DNA of 64,000 nt from Hydrogenophilales bacterium (GTDB lineage: Bacteria > Pseudomonadota > Gammaproteobacteria > Burkholderiales > Thiobacillaceae), in contig JAGXGM010000028.1 of the NCBI GenBank assembly GCA_024636675.1, forward strand, positions 33,671 through 97,670. Reading direction: 5' to 3'. Within the stretch, counting starts at the first letter, position 1. Each line of letters starts with the position of its first letter. The translations under genes were made by a program, and so were the position numbers. A model generated the notes under the pieces. It did not search any database, was not told where the DNA came from, and saw only the letters and a program-made list of their open reading frames with translations. Of this stretch, positions 51,155 to 59,348 are shown in pieces.

Positions 51155-52569
51155 AGCCGGCCTCCCAGGCGCGGATCGAAGGCATCGCGCACGCCATCGG
51201 CAAACAGGTTGGCGGCCAGCACCAGGGTGAACATGAAGGCAAATGCCGCAACGAGCTGCCACCAGACAACCGGCTCACGCGCCAGCTCCAGCCGCGCGCC
51301 GTTGATCATGTTGCCCCAGCTGTACATGGAGGGATCGACACCAACGCCGACATAGGACAGCACCGCCTCGGCCAGCACCAGTCCGGAGAAATCCAGGACC
51401 ATCGCGATCAACACCAGGTGGAACACGTTGGGAAAGATGTGGCGGCTGATGATGCGCGCATGCGATACGCCAAAGGCGCGCGCCGCCTCAACGTAATCGA
51501 GCGTGCGCAGTTTCAGCGATTCGCCGCGCAGGAGACGCGCAAGACCGGTCCAGCTGGTCACGCCCATGATGAGGCAGAGCGCCAGCAGGCGGATGTCGGC
51601 GCGCGCAGCGGCGGTGTCGAACAGCGCGGCATTGGATTCGATATAGACCTGCACGATCAGGATCATCGCTGCGATCAGCAGCACGCCAGGGATCGAATTC
51701 AGCACGGTGTAAATGTACTGGATGACGTCATCCACCCAGCCGCGGAAATACCCGGCGGCGATGCCGAAGCCGATCGCCAGTGGCAGCGTGACCAGCGTGG
51801 TCAGGGTGCCGATGACGAGGCCGGTGCGGATGCTCTTGAGGCTGATGTAGAGCACGTCCTGCCCGACCTTGTCGGTGCCGAAGACGTGGTAGCCCGCCGC
51901 CAGTTGCATCAGGGCACCGCCCAGCATGAGCATCGCCGTCACCATCAGGACGACTGTCCGCGCCGGCCAGCCGAGGCGCCCGCCGCGCCAGGCCGCCAGC
52001 CATGTACCCACTGAAACCTGTGACCGCCGTGCCTGCCATACGGCCAGTCCGGCGAAGACCAGCAAACCCGCCAGCGCACCCTGCGCGGCGCCTGCCAGCG
52101 CGCGCCCGGCGATGTCGGGCAGGCGCTCGTCCGCATGCGCGAGATGCGCGCCGCCGTGTTGCAGGCGCGGGTAGTCGCGCACTGTCACGCCCTCACGCTG
52201 CACGAACTCCTTGGCGTACAGCTGCATCGCCAGCGGCGCCGAGTAGGTTTTCTCCTGTCGCGTGCGTAGCCCCTCCACCAGCGCGTCGAACACGGACAGC
52301 ACCTCAACCGAATACTGCGGCGCATCGGCCGGACTGTCGGGCAGTTTCGCCCGGTAATGCAGCGAATCGAGCAGGCCGATCACGACGAACACGCTCAGCA
52401 CCAGCGCTGCCCCCATTGCCATCGGGCGCTGCGCCACCCCCCGCCACGGCGCGCGCAGGTGTTCCTGGCGGCGGATCAGCCACACCAGCACCAGCACTGC
52501 GGCCAGCAGCGCGAAAATCAGCGCATCCGTCCACAGGATCACCGGCATGAAGTTGAATGCAGCGCTCAT
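51151..52569 (-). CDS. Peptide ABC transporter permease (YejE/OppC-like) with N-terminal extension
   Basis: Permease of 472 residues. The C-terminal half (about 225-472) is a normal OppC-type domain: HVFGTDKVGQDVLYISLKSI, SIPGVLLIAAMILIVQVYIE, EAARAFGVSHARIISRHIFP and the closing [17 protein letters not shown]. It is about 130 residues longer than the YejE of enteric bacteria because of an N-terminal part with two extra membrane helices and a periplasmic stretch of about 85 residues (near 70-155). It overlaps both neighbours by four bases. Confidence 0.9.
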   Translation of the reverse strand: MSAAFNFMPVILWTDALIFALLAAVLVLVWLIRRQEHLRAPWRGVAQRPMAMGAALVLSVFVVIGLLDSLHYRAKLPDSPADAPQYSVEVLSVFDALVEGLRTRQEKTYSAPLAMQLYAKEFVQREGVTVRDYPRLQHGGAHLAHADERLPDIAGRALAGAAQGALAGLLVFAGLAVWQARRSQVSVGTWLAAWRGGRLGWPARTVVLMVTAMLMLGGALMQLAAGYHVFGTDKVGQDVLYISLKSIRTGLVIGTLTTLVTLPLAIGFGIAAGYFRGWVDDVIQYIYTVLNSIPGVLLIAAMILIVQVYIESNAALFDTAAARADIRLLALCLIMGVTSWTGLARLLRGESLKLRTLDYVEAARAFGVSHARIISRHIFPNVFHLVLIAMVLDFSGLVLAEAVLSYVGVGVDPSMYSWGNMINGARLELAREPVVWWQLVAAFAFMFTLVLAANLFADGVRDAFDPRLGGRL

Positions 52570-53543
52570 TGCAGGCGCACCCGCGGATCGACCAAGGAAT
52601 AGGAAATGTCGGTGAGGATGAGGCCGACGATGTAGAGGAAGGAACCGAGGAACACCATCGCGCGCACCACGGCGAAGTCCTGCGCCTGGATCGCATCGAT
52701 GGTGTAGCTGCCCAGCCCCGGAATGCCGAAGAAGGACTCGGTGATGAGGCTGCCCATGAACAGGAGCGGCATCACCACCACCGCGCCGGTGAGGATCGGG
52801 ATCATGCCGTTCTTCAACACGTGACGGAACAGCACGCGCACCTCGCCCAAGCCCTTGGCGCGCGCGGTGCGCACATAATCCTTGCCGATTTCCTCGAGGA
52901 AGATGGTGCGATACCAGCGCGCGCCGCCGCCGATCCCCGCCACCACGCCGACCAGCACCGGCAGCAGAATGAAGCGGATGCCGTCAATGCCGCCGGCAAA
53001 GCCCGAGATCGGCAGCAGGTTCCACAATTTGGCAATGAAATACTGCCCGGCGATGATGTAGAACAGCCCCGAGATCGACATCAGCACCACGCACAGCACT
53101 ACCCCCCACAGGTCGAGGTAGGTGGCGCGGAAGAACACCATCAGCAGGGCAAAGGTGACGTTGACCATGAGCCCGATGACGAACACCGGCAGCGCGATCG
53201 CCAGGCTCGGTCCCATGCGGGTACGGATTTCGTTGCCGATGCTGCGGCCGTCGTCGCCCTTGCCGAACTCGAACACGAACATGGCGGCCGAATGCTGGAA
53301 AAAAATCGTGTCGGTAAGTCGCGCGCTGCCGGTAGCCGCGGCATTCAGCATCAAGGGCTTGTCGTAGCCGTGCTCGGCCTTCCAGCGCTCGATCGCCTCC
53401 GGCGTCACGTGCTTGGCGCCGAGCTGCAGCCGCGCCATGTCGTCCGGGGTGTTGACGACGAAGAACAGCGCGAAGGTCAGCAGGTTGACGCCGATCAGGA
53501 TCGGAATCGCATACAGCAGGCGGCGCAGGATGTAGGCCAGCAT
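52566..53543 (-). CDS. Peptide ABC transporter permease (YejB/OppB-like)
   Basis: Permease of 325 residues with six membrane helices. It has MLAYILRRLLYAIPILIGVN at the N-terminus, the EAA-type loop DYVRTARAKGLGEVRVLFRH and VLKNGMIPILTGAVVVMPLL, then SFFGIPGLGSYTIDAIQAQD. This is the partner of the YejE-like subunit in forming the channel. The start ATG shares one base with the stop of the binding-protein gene. Confidence 0.93.
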   Translation of the reverse strand: MLAYILRRLLYAIPILIGVNLLTFALFFVVNTPDDMARLQLGAKHVTPEAIERWKAEHGYDKPLMLNAAATGSARLTDTIFFQHSAAMFVFEFGKGDDGRSIGNEIRTRMGPSLAIALPVFVIGLMVNVTFALLMVFFRATYLDLWGVVLCVVLMSISGLFYIIAGQYFIAKLWNLLPISGFAGGIDGIRFILLPVLVGVVAGIGGGARWYRTIFLEEIGKDYVRTARAKGLGEVRVLFRHVLKNGMIPILTGAVVVMPLLFMGSLITESFFGIPGLGSYTIDAIQAQDFAVVRAMVFLGSFLYIVGLILTDISYSLVDPRVRLQ

Positions 53544-55699
53544 CAGGCGGTTTTCCTTTCATGCCGCCGCCAGGCGATCGCCGCCGGCGCGATGACTGCA
53601 ATCATCGCGGCCACCAGCAACACGATCGGCCACAGCACCGGGCGGTTCCACTCGGCGCGCCGAACCTCGCGCAGTTCCGGATCGATGCGGCGGTACTTGA
53701 GCGTATTGTTGGCCATCAGGTTGGGCTTGACGTTGTGCAGCCAGCCATGGCGCAGGCCGAAGGATTTCGGATAGTAGGCAAATATCCACGGCGCATCGCG
53801 ACGCACAATCTCCAGCATGGCGTCGATCACCTGCTGGCGCTCGGGGCCGTTATCCATCTCCTTCATGCGCTCGAACAGGCGATTGAATTCCGGGTTGTCG
53901 TAGTTGGCCGCGTTCTCGCCGCCGGTGCCGACTTTTTTGTGCGGGCCGTACAGCAGGAACAGGAAGTTTTCCGGATCGGGATAGTCGGCGTTCCAGCCCC
54001 ATTCGAACAGCTGCGCGTTGCCCTTGCGGATCTTGTCCTGGAAGCGGTTGTAGTCGGTGCCGCGCACCACCAGTTGCACGTTGAGCTTGTCCAGCTGTTT
54101 CTTCATCCAGTCGAGCCGCGACTTGGCATCAGGCCCGCTCGCCATGGTGTCGAAATACAGCACCAGCGGTTCGCCCGTCTTCGCATTGCGGCCATTGGGA
54201 TAACCCGCCTCGGCCAGCAGTTTTCTCGCGGTCTCGATCGGATGGCGCTGGATGCGACCGTCGCGCGCCTCGTACACGTAGGGGTTCAGCCCTGCCACGC
54301 CCTCGACATAACCGAACAGACCGGGCGGGATCGGCCCCTGCGCGGGAATGCCGCGGCCATTGAGGAAGATCGAGATGAACTCATCGTAGTCGAACGCGAT
54401 GGAGAGCGCCTGACGCAGCTTCTGGCGGTCTTCGCCCAGTCCGCCGACCACCGGGTCGAGCAGGTTGAAGCCGACATACCAGATCGAGGCCGCCACTGCT
54501 GTGATGAGGTGGATGTCCTTATCGCGCATGCTGTCGGTGAGTTGCGGATCGCCGCCGGAGGTGAACTGCACGGCCTGATCGAAGCTGTCCGAACTGATGC
54601 CCGAGCTGTCGTAGTAGCCCTGCAAAAACTTGCTCCAGTAAGGAATGGTTTCCTTTTCCAGGCTGTAGACAGCCTCATCGACCAACGGCAACGGCTTGCC
54701 GGCATCGACCAGCAGCCGGGCCTGCTGGTCTGCCTCGCTGCCGTCGGTCGGATAGGTTTCGCCGTGGAAGTAGGGGTTTTTCTTCAGCACCATGCGGCGA
54801 TTGGGGTCGTTCTCAGCCAGGTAGAAAGGGCCGGTGCCGACAGGCTGCCAGTCGAGGGTGAGGTTTTTGTCCGCCATGCCGGGCTGCGCGTAGAAGGCCT
54901 CGGCCTCCCACGGAATCGGCGCGAAGAACGGCATCGCCAGCCAGTAGATGAATTGCGGGTATTTGCCCTGGATGCGGATGCGGTAGGTGTAGCGGTCGAC
55001 CACCTCGGCGCCAGCGAGCGGGAAGTCATCAAGGTTCAGCGTGCCATCGGGGCGAACCCGGGCGGCTTTTTCCAGCACCGTGCCCAGCGCCTTCAGACCG
55101 ATGATGTGCTCGCTCATCAGGCCGAAAATCGGCGAGCTGAGCCGGGGATTGGCCAGCCGCTTGATCTGGTACACATAGTCCGCGGCCACCAGTTCGCGCG
55201 TGCCGCTGTGCTCAAAATCGGCGATCCGGGCGATGTCCCCCACCGCGCCGCGATCCAGTGCGTGATAACGAAGGCGTCCCGCCGCATCGCGCGCGAAAGC
55301 CGGATGCGGCTGATAGCGGATACCGGCACGAATTCTGATTTCGTAAACGCTTTCGGCAATACTCGCTGCTGGCGCGTCGTCGGGCAGCAGCTTTCCCGCC
55401 GCGTCGAAATACCGTGGCTTGGGCACCGCCTCGGCGGTCAACGGAATGAGTGTGTAGGGGCGCTTGAGAAAATGGTATTGCAGCGGCGGCTCGTAGATCT
55501 GGCCGGTGAACTCGACTTCGTTTGAACTGTAGGAACGCGCCGGATCCAGGTGTTTGGGACGTTCGGAGAACGCGCTGTAAAGCACGTTGGCGTCGCCCTC
55601 GCTGCCCGGGTAGGGATTGTTCCAGCTGTCGGAACAGCCTGCCAGCAGCCCCAGTCCCAGCAGCCCTGTCCTCAACAAAATCGCCCCGATGCTCACCAT
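53543..55699 (-). CDS. Peptide-binding lipoprotein (YejA/OppA-like)
   Basis: Family 5 extracellular solute-binding protein of 718 residues. It has a lipoprotein signal with Cys in LLAGC, SAFSERPKHLDPARSYSSNE at the mature N-terminus, DWQPVGTGPFYLAENDPNRR, and FEWGWNADYPDPENFLFLLY. It is longer than the roughly 600-residue YejA and ends with a hydrophobic segment (PIVLLVAAMIAVIAPAAIAW) followed by RRHERKTA, so it may be anchored at both ends. It is the first gene of the operon. The ligand is probably an oligopeptide, but by family only. Confidence 0.9.
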   Translation of the reverse strand: MVSIGAILLRTGLLGLGLLAGCSDSWNNPYPGSEGDANVLYSAFSERPKHLDPARSYSSNEVEFTGQIYEPPLQYHFLKRPYTLIPLTAEAVPKPRYFDAAGKLLPDDAPAASIAESVYEIRIRAGIRYQPHPAFARDAAGRLRYHALDRGAVGDIARIADFEHSGTRELVAADYVYQIKRLANPRLSSPIFGLMSEHIIGLKALGTVLEKAARVRPDGTLNLDDFPLAGAEVVDRYTYRIRIQGKYPQFIYWLAMPFFAPIPWEAEAFYAQPGMADKNLTLDWQPVGTGPFYLAENDPNRRMVLKKNPYFHGETYPTDGSEADQQARLLVDAGKPLPLVDEAVYSLEKETIPYWSKFLQGYYDSSGISSDSFDQAVQFTSGGDPQLTDSMRDKDIHLITAVAASIWYVGFNLLDPVVGGLGEDRQKLRQALSIAFDYDEFISIFLNGRGIPAQGPIPPGLFGYVEGVAGLNPYVYEARDGRIQRHPIETARKLLAEAGYPNGRNAKTGEPLVLYFDTMASGPDAKSRLDWMKKQLDKLNVQLVVRGTDYNRFQDKIRKGNAQLFEWGWNADYPDPENFLFLLYGPHKKVGTGGENAANYDNPEFNRLFERMKEMDNGPERQQVIDAMLEIVRRDAPWIFAYYPKSFGLRHGWLHNVKPNLMANNTLKYRRIDPELREVRRAEWNRPVLWPIVLLVAAMIAVIAPAAIAWRRHERKTA

Positions 55700-55773
55700 C
55701 CCGCGAGTGTACCCAAGCGCGTCGCCAACGTCAGCCGTTATAATCCCGGCTACACAACTTCTTCGAGACCATC

Positions 55774-56556
55774 ATGGGATTTCTTGCAGGAAAGCGCTTG
55801 TTGATCACCGGCGTCATCTCCAACCGTTCGATCGCGTATGGCATCGCCGCCGCATGCAAGCGCGAAGGCGCCGAACTGGCCTTCACCTACCAGGGCGAGC
55901 GCATCAAGGATCGCGTCAGCGAATTCGCCAGGGAATTCGACTCCAGCCTGGTCTTCCCGTGCGATGTCGGCAGCGACGAGCAGATCGACGCCCTGTTTGC
56001 CGAACTCGGCAAACACTGGGACGGCCTCGATGGCCTGGTGCACTCGATTGCATTTGCGCCCAAGGAAGCCCTGGCCGGCGATTTTCTCTCTGCGGTGACC
56101 CGCGAAAACTTCCGCATCGCCCACGACATCAGCGCGTACAGCTTTGCCGCCCTGGCCAAGGCCGCGCTGCCGATGATGGAAGGCCGCCAGGCCGCGCTGC
56201 TGACACTGAGCTACCTCGGCGCGATCCGCTCTGTGCCCAACTACAACGTCATGGGCCTGGCCAAGGCCAGCCTGGAATCCGGCGTGTACTACATGGCGCA
56301 AAGCCTCGGCCCCAAGGGCATCCGCGTCAACGCGCTGTCGGCCGGGCCGATCAAGACGCTGGCCGCCAGCGGCATCGCCAACTTCGGCGAAAAGCTCGAC
56401 ATGGTCGCCAAGAATGCACCGCTGCGTCGTAACGTGACGATCGATGAAGTCGGCAACGTGGCGGCCTTCATGCTTTCCGACCTGGCTTCCGGCATCACCG
56501 GCGAAATCACCTATGTCGACGCCGGCTTCAACTCCACCGCCGGCGCCGAGAGCTGA
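55774..56556 (+). CDS. fabI: Enoyl-acyl carrier protein reductase FabI
   Basis: NADH-dependent reductase of 260 residues for the last step of each fatty-acid elongation round. It has the FabI form of the nucleotide motif ([20 protein letters not shown]), HSIAFAP, and the catalytic Tyr and Lys in [18 protein letters not shown] (Y-x6-K), then [18 protein letters not shown]. It is the target of triclosan and isoniazid-type inhibitors in other bacteria. A TATAAT lies at 55739-55744 without a clear -35. It is divergent from the peptide-binding gene and ends before a perfect palindromic terminator. Confidence 0.96.
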   Translation: MGFLAGKRLLITGVISNRSIAYGIAAACKREGAELAFTYQGERIKDRVSEFAREFDSSLVFPCDVGSDEQIDALFAELGKHWDGLDGLVHSIAFAPKEALAGDFLSAVTRENFRIAHDISAYSFAALAKAALPMMEGRQAALLTLSYLGAIRSVPNYNVMGLAKASLESGVYYMAQSLGPKGIRVNALSAGPIKTLAASGIANFGEKLDMVAKNAPLRRNVTIDEVGNVAAFMLSDLASGITGEITYVDAGFNSTAGAES

Positions 56557-56563
56557 CCCGCTT

Positions 56564-56610
56564 GGCCCCCATGAAAAACGCGCCTTGAAGGCGCGTTTTT
56601 CATGGGGGCC
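56564..56610. terminator. Perfect 47-base palindromic terminator between fabI and ppiD
   Basis: Two 23-base arms (56564-56586 and 56588-56610) are exact reverse complements around one base. The core GAAAAACGCGCC/GGCGCGTTTTTC gives a U tract on either strand, so it can end both fabI and the convergent ppiD, whose stop lies nine bases away. Confidence 0.93.
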
Positions 56611-56618
56611 GGTTCGGC

Positions 56619-58514
56619 TTATCTGTCTTCGATCGCGTCCGGCTTGATTTTTACTTTCTGTCCGGCAGTAATCAGCGCAACCATCGCCTCCATGTCTGCA
56701 CGCTGCTGCGCCTGCATGACACCGGACTCGATCGACGCCAGCAGCATGGGGTCGAGCGCTGGCGCTTCCAGCACACGGCTTACCCGCACGATGCGATATG
56801 AACCATCGGGACGCGCGAAGCCGGTATAGGCCGGCAGTTTGTCCGCGTTCAGACGGAACACTGCCTTGACGGCGGCGGCGTCAAGCGCAGCCGAGGGCTG
56901 ACGCCCGACCACCTGAAAGGCTGACCAGTTCAAATCCATCTCATTTCCCTTGGACAATGCCTCAATCGTGGCCTCGCCTTTTTTCGCCAGCAACTGCGCG
57001 CTCGCCTCGGCGCGCAGTTCGGCCTCGATCGCGGCCGACACTTCCGGCAGCGGGCGCAGCCGTGCCGGGCGATGCTCAGTCACCCGTGCGGCTACCAGGG
57101 TGCCACGCTGCACCTCGATGGCCTCGGTATTCTGCTTGGACTTGATCGACTCCGGGCTGAACAGCGCAGCCGACAACCCCGCATGGTTGAAGGGCGGCGG
57201 TGCATTCCGGGCGGTCATCCAGCCGCTTTGCTGAATGGTCAGCTTGGCTGCTGTCGCCGCGGGCTGCAAGGATGCCGCATTTTCATACACCAGATTGCTG
57301 AAATTATCGGCCAGATCGGCAAACACTTTTTGCGCCTGCTGCTTGCGTAAGGCGTCCACCACCCCTGCGCGCACCTCAGACAACGGCGCGGTCTGCGCAG
57401 CCTGGATGTCATCCAGGCGGATGATGTGATAGCCGAAATCACTTTCCACGGGTCCGCGGATCTCATTGGGCTTCATGCTGAACACCGCCTCCTCGAAAGG
57501 CTTGACCATCATGCCGCGGCCGAAGCTGCCGAGGCGGCCGTCCTGCGCAGCCGAGCCCGGGTCCTGCGACTCGGTGCGTGCCAGTTCGGCGAAACGTTCC
57601 GGCGTCTTCTGCAGGATTTTAGCCAACTCTGTCGCCTTGGTCTTGGCCTTGGCTCGCGAGGAAGCATCCGCATCCTTATCCACAGCGATCAGGATATGGC
57701 TCGCGCTCCGCTGTTCAGGTTGCCCGAACTGCGCGGCGTTGGCCGCATAATAATCCGCCACCGCCTGATCGCTTACCGCGATCCCCGCTGCCACGGTGTT
57801 GATATCCAGCACCAGATACTCGGCACGAATCTGCTCAGGCTCGGTAAACTTTGCCCGGTTGGCCACGTAATACTGCTCCACGTCGGCGGGCGCCACCTGG
57901 ATTTGCGACGCCACCACCGATGCAGGCAGATCCGCCCAGGCGATCTCGCGTTGCTGCGCTACCAAGCGGGCAATCTGCATCGTGGAAGTGTTCGCGGGGA
58001 AGGCTGCGAGCGAAACCGGACTGGTGATGGCCTCCATCATGAAGGACTGGCGCAATTCATTTTCAAACTGGGCGGGCGTGCGACCGTTCTGGCGTAGCAC
58101 CGCCTCATAGCGTGGCTGCGAAAAAGCGCCGTCCTGCTGAAATGCAGGAATCTGCCCCAGCAACGATGCAATGTACGCATCGGGCGCAAGGAATTTGAGT
58201 TTTTGCGCTTCCAGCAGAAGCGCACGGCGCTCGACCATGCTCTCGAGCACCTGCCGGCGGAATTCGGCTGTTTCGGTGATAGCAGGATCAAACTCGGGCC
58301 CGAGCGTCTCGCGCATGCGGTCACGTTGTGCCTGGATTTCCCGCGTCAGTTCTTCACGCGAAATCCCGACATCGCCGACCTCGGCGACCACGCCGCCGCT
58401 TTTGTCGCCCGACATGTAGGAATCCACACCAAACAAGGCGAAGGTAACGATGATCAAGGCCAGTATGACTTTGGCCAGCCAGCCTTTTGCATGCCTGCGG
58501 ATTGCTTCGAGCAC
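56619..58514 (-). CDS. ppiD: Periplasmic folding chaperone PpiD
   Basis: Membrane-anchored protein of 631 residues that helps outer-membrane proteins fold as they leave the Sec channel. It has a short cytoplasmic N-terminus, one membrane helix (VILALIIVTFALFGVDSYMS), a SurA-like N domain (about 40-200), a parvulin domain (about 260-365; RSASHILIAVDKDADASSRA, DPGSAAQDGRLGSFGRGMMV, FGYHIIRLDDI) and a C-terminal domain. It starts with GTG, with GGAG about ten bases upstream. It lies downstream of two tRNA genes and a terminator on the same strand, the usual betaproteobacterial arrangement after lon-hupB. Confidence 0.94.
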   Translation of the reverse strand: MLEAIRRHAKGWLAKVILALIIVTFALFGVDSYMSGDKSGGVVAEVGDVGISREELTREIQAQRDRMRETLGPEFDPAITETAEFRRQVLESMVERRALLLEAQKLKFLAPDAYIASLLGQIPAFQQDGAFSQPRYEAVLRQNGRTPAQFENELRQSFMMEAITSPVSLAAFPANTSTMQIARLVAQQREIAWADLPASVVASQIQVAPADVEQYYVANRAKFTEPEQIRAEYLVLDINTVAAGIAVSDQAVADYYAANAAQFGQPEQRSASHILIAVDKDADASSRAKAKTKATELAKILQKTPERFAELARTESQDPGSAAQDGRLGSFGRGMMVKPFEEAVFSMKPNEIRGPVESDFGYHIIRLDDIQAAQTAPLSEVRAGVVDALRKQQAQKVFADLADNFSNLVYENAASLQPAATAAKLTIQQSGWMTARNAPPPFNHAGLSAALFSPESIKSKQNTEAIEVQRGTLVAARVTEHRPARLRPLPEVSAAIEAELRAEASAQLLAKKGEATIEALSKGNEMDLNWSAFQVVGRQPSAALDAAAVKAVFRLNADKLPAYTGFARPDGSYRIVRVSRVLEAPALDPMLLASIESGVMQAQQRADMEAMVALITAGQKVKIKPDAIEDR

Positions 58515-58610
58515 GGTCTTCTACTCCGAAAAAATAGCCAGCGCGAATTTTCGCGCACTTTGCGTCCGGCGTCTCTCCTTGTTGTATTGAAAAGACGCTG
58601 GGTGAAATGA

Positions 58611-58639
58611 AAAAAGGCGAACTCGCGTTCGCCTTTTTT
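58611..58639 (-). terminator. Terminator after tRNA-Asp
   Basis: AAAAAGGCGAAC (58611-58622) pairs with GTTCGCCTTTTT (58627-58638) around TCGC. On the minus strand this gives a GC stem with a U run, placed six bases after the tRNA-Asp 3' end. Confidence 0.88.
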
Positions 58640-58644
58640 AGTGT

Positions 58645-58721
58645 TGGCGGAGTGGACGGGACTCGAACCCGCGACCCCCGGCGTGACAGGCCGGTATTCT
58701 AACCAACTGAACTACCACTCC
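58645..58721 (-). tRNA. tRNA-Asp (GTC)
   Basis: A 77-base cloverleaf with encoded CCA. Acceptor GGAGTGG pairs with CCACTCC; the D arm is AGTTCAGTTGGTTAGAAT; anticodon GTC lies at 58687-58685 within CCTGTCACGCC; the T arm is GCGGGTTCGAGTCCCGT. Confidence 0.98.
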
Positions 58722-58792
58722 CTTGTACTGCAAAAATCATCAGCGTAAACGCTGTGCTGCCTGAAATTCGGCGGCTTGTTCTTATTCCCAGC

Positions 58793-58868
58793 TGGTGGGT
58801 GCTGAGGGGCTCGAACCCCCGACATTCGCCGTGTAAGGGCGACGCTCTACCAACTGAGCTAAGCACCC
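58793..58868 (-). tRNA. tRNA-Val (TAC)
   Basis: A 76-base cloverleaf with encoded CCA. Acceptor GGGTGCT pairs with AGCACCC; the D arm is AGCTCAGTTGGTAGAGC; anticodon TAC lies at 58835-58833 in CCCTTACACGG; the T arm is GGGGGTTCGAGCCCCTC. It is upstream of tRNA-Asp and likely on the same transcript. Confidence 0.98.
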
Positions 58869-58929
58869 GACGAAGCCAGAGATTATACAACAGATTCCGG
58901 GGCTTGCCAAATGCATTCTGCGATTTTTA

Positions 58930-59202
58930 TTAGTTAACTGCGTCCTTCAGGCCCTTGCCAGCGCGAAACTTCGGCACCTTGGCGGCCTTGATCTTGATTG
59001 CTGCGCCGGTTCGCGGATTGCGCCCCGTGCGTGCGGCACGCTTGCCAACATAGAAACTGCCAAATCCCACCAGTGTAACCATGTCACCTTTCTTCAGTGC
59101 TTTCTTGACGGCTTCAACCGTTGCATCCAGCGCGCGGCCGGCAGCAGCCTTGGAAATGTCAGCCGAGTCGGCGATGGCATCAATCAATTCAGATTTGTTC
59201 AC
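58930..59202 (-). CDS. hupB: DNA-binding protein HU
   Basis: Histone-like protein of 90 residues that bends and packs DNA. It has [20 protein letters not shown], the flexible-arm motif [20 protein letters not shown] with the intercalating Pro, and [11 protein letters not shown] at the end. It starts with GTG, well served by AAGGGGAC. Transcription should start from the strong promoter at 59250-59279. It lies between lon and the two tRNA genes. Confidence 0.97.
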   Translation of the reverse strand: MNKSELIDAIADSADISKAAAGRALDATVEAVKKALKKGDMVTLVGFGSFYVGKRAARTGRNPRTGAAIKIKAAKVPKFRAGKGLKDAVN

Positions 59203-59249
59203 GTGTTGTCCCCTTCACTCAAGTGGTACAGGAAAACCCTGTGGGCGCT

Positions 59250-59291
59250 TTTATAGCAACCCGGAAAACCTTGTGTCAAGCGGTTTTCCGG
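59250..59291 (-). promoter_or_regulatory. HU gene promoter with inverted repeat around the -35 box
   Basis: On the minus strand TTGACA (59279-59274), an 18-base spacer and TATAAA (59255-59250) form a near-consensus sigma-70 promoter. The -35 lies inside a perfect inverted repeat, CCGGAAAACC and GGTTTTCCGG (arms 59282-59291 and 59261-59270, 11 bases apart). A third GGTTTTCC occurs just downstream (59232-59239) within ACAGGGTTTTCCTGT. The layout suggests an operator, possibly autoregulatory. Confidence 0.8.
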
Positions 59292-59304
59292 ACACACATA
59301 TAAA

Positions 59305-59327
59305 AATCCCGCGGCTGGCGCGGGATT
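59305..59327 (-). terminator. Terminator of lon
   Basis: AATCCCGCG (59305-59313) and CGCGGGATT (59319-59327) form a 9-base stem with a 5-base loop, followed on the minus strand by a T-rich run. It lies 21 bases after the lon stop. Confidence 0.85.
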
Positions 59328-59348
59328 CGGAAAGTGCCTGAAAAATAC

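Noticed and set aside
53561..55525. Open frame of 654 codons opposite the peptide-binding protein gene
   Set aside because: Antisense shadow with the same His/Arg/Gln/Val bias; the opposite strand encodes a clear family 5 binding protein.
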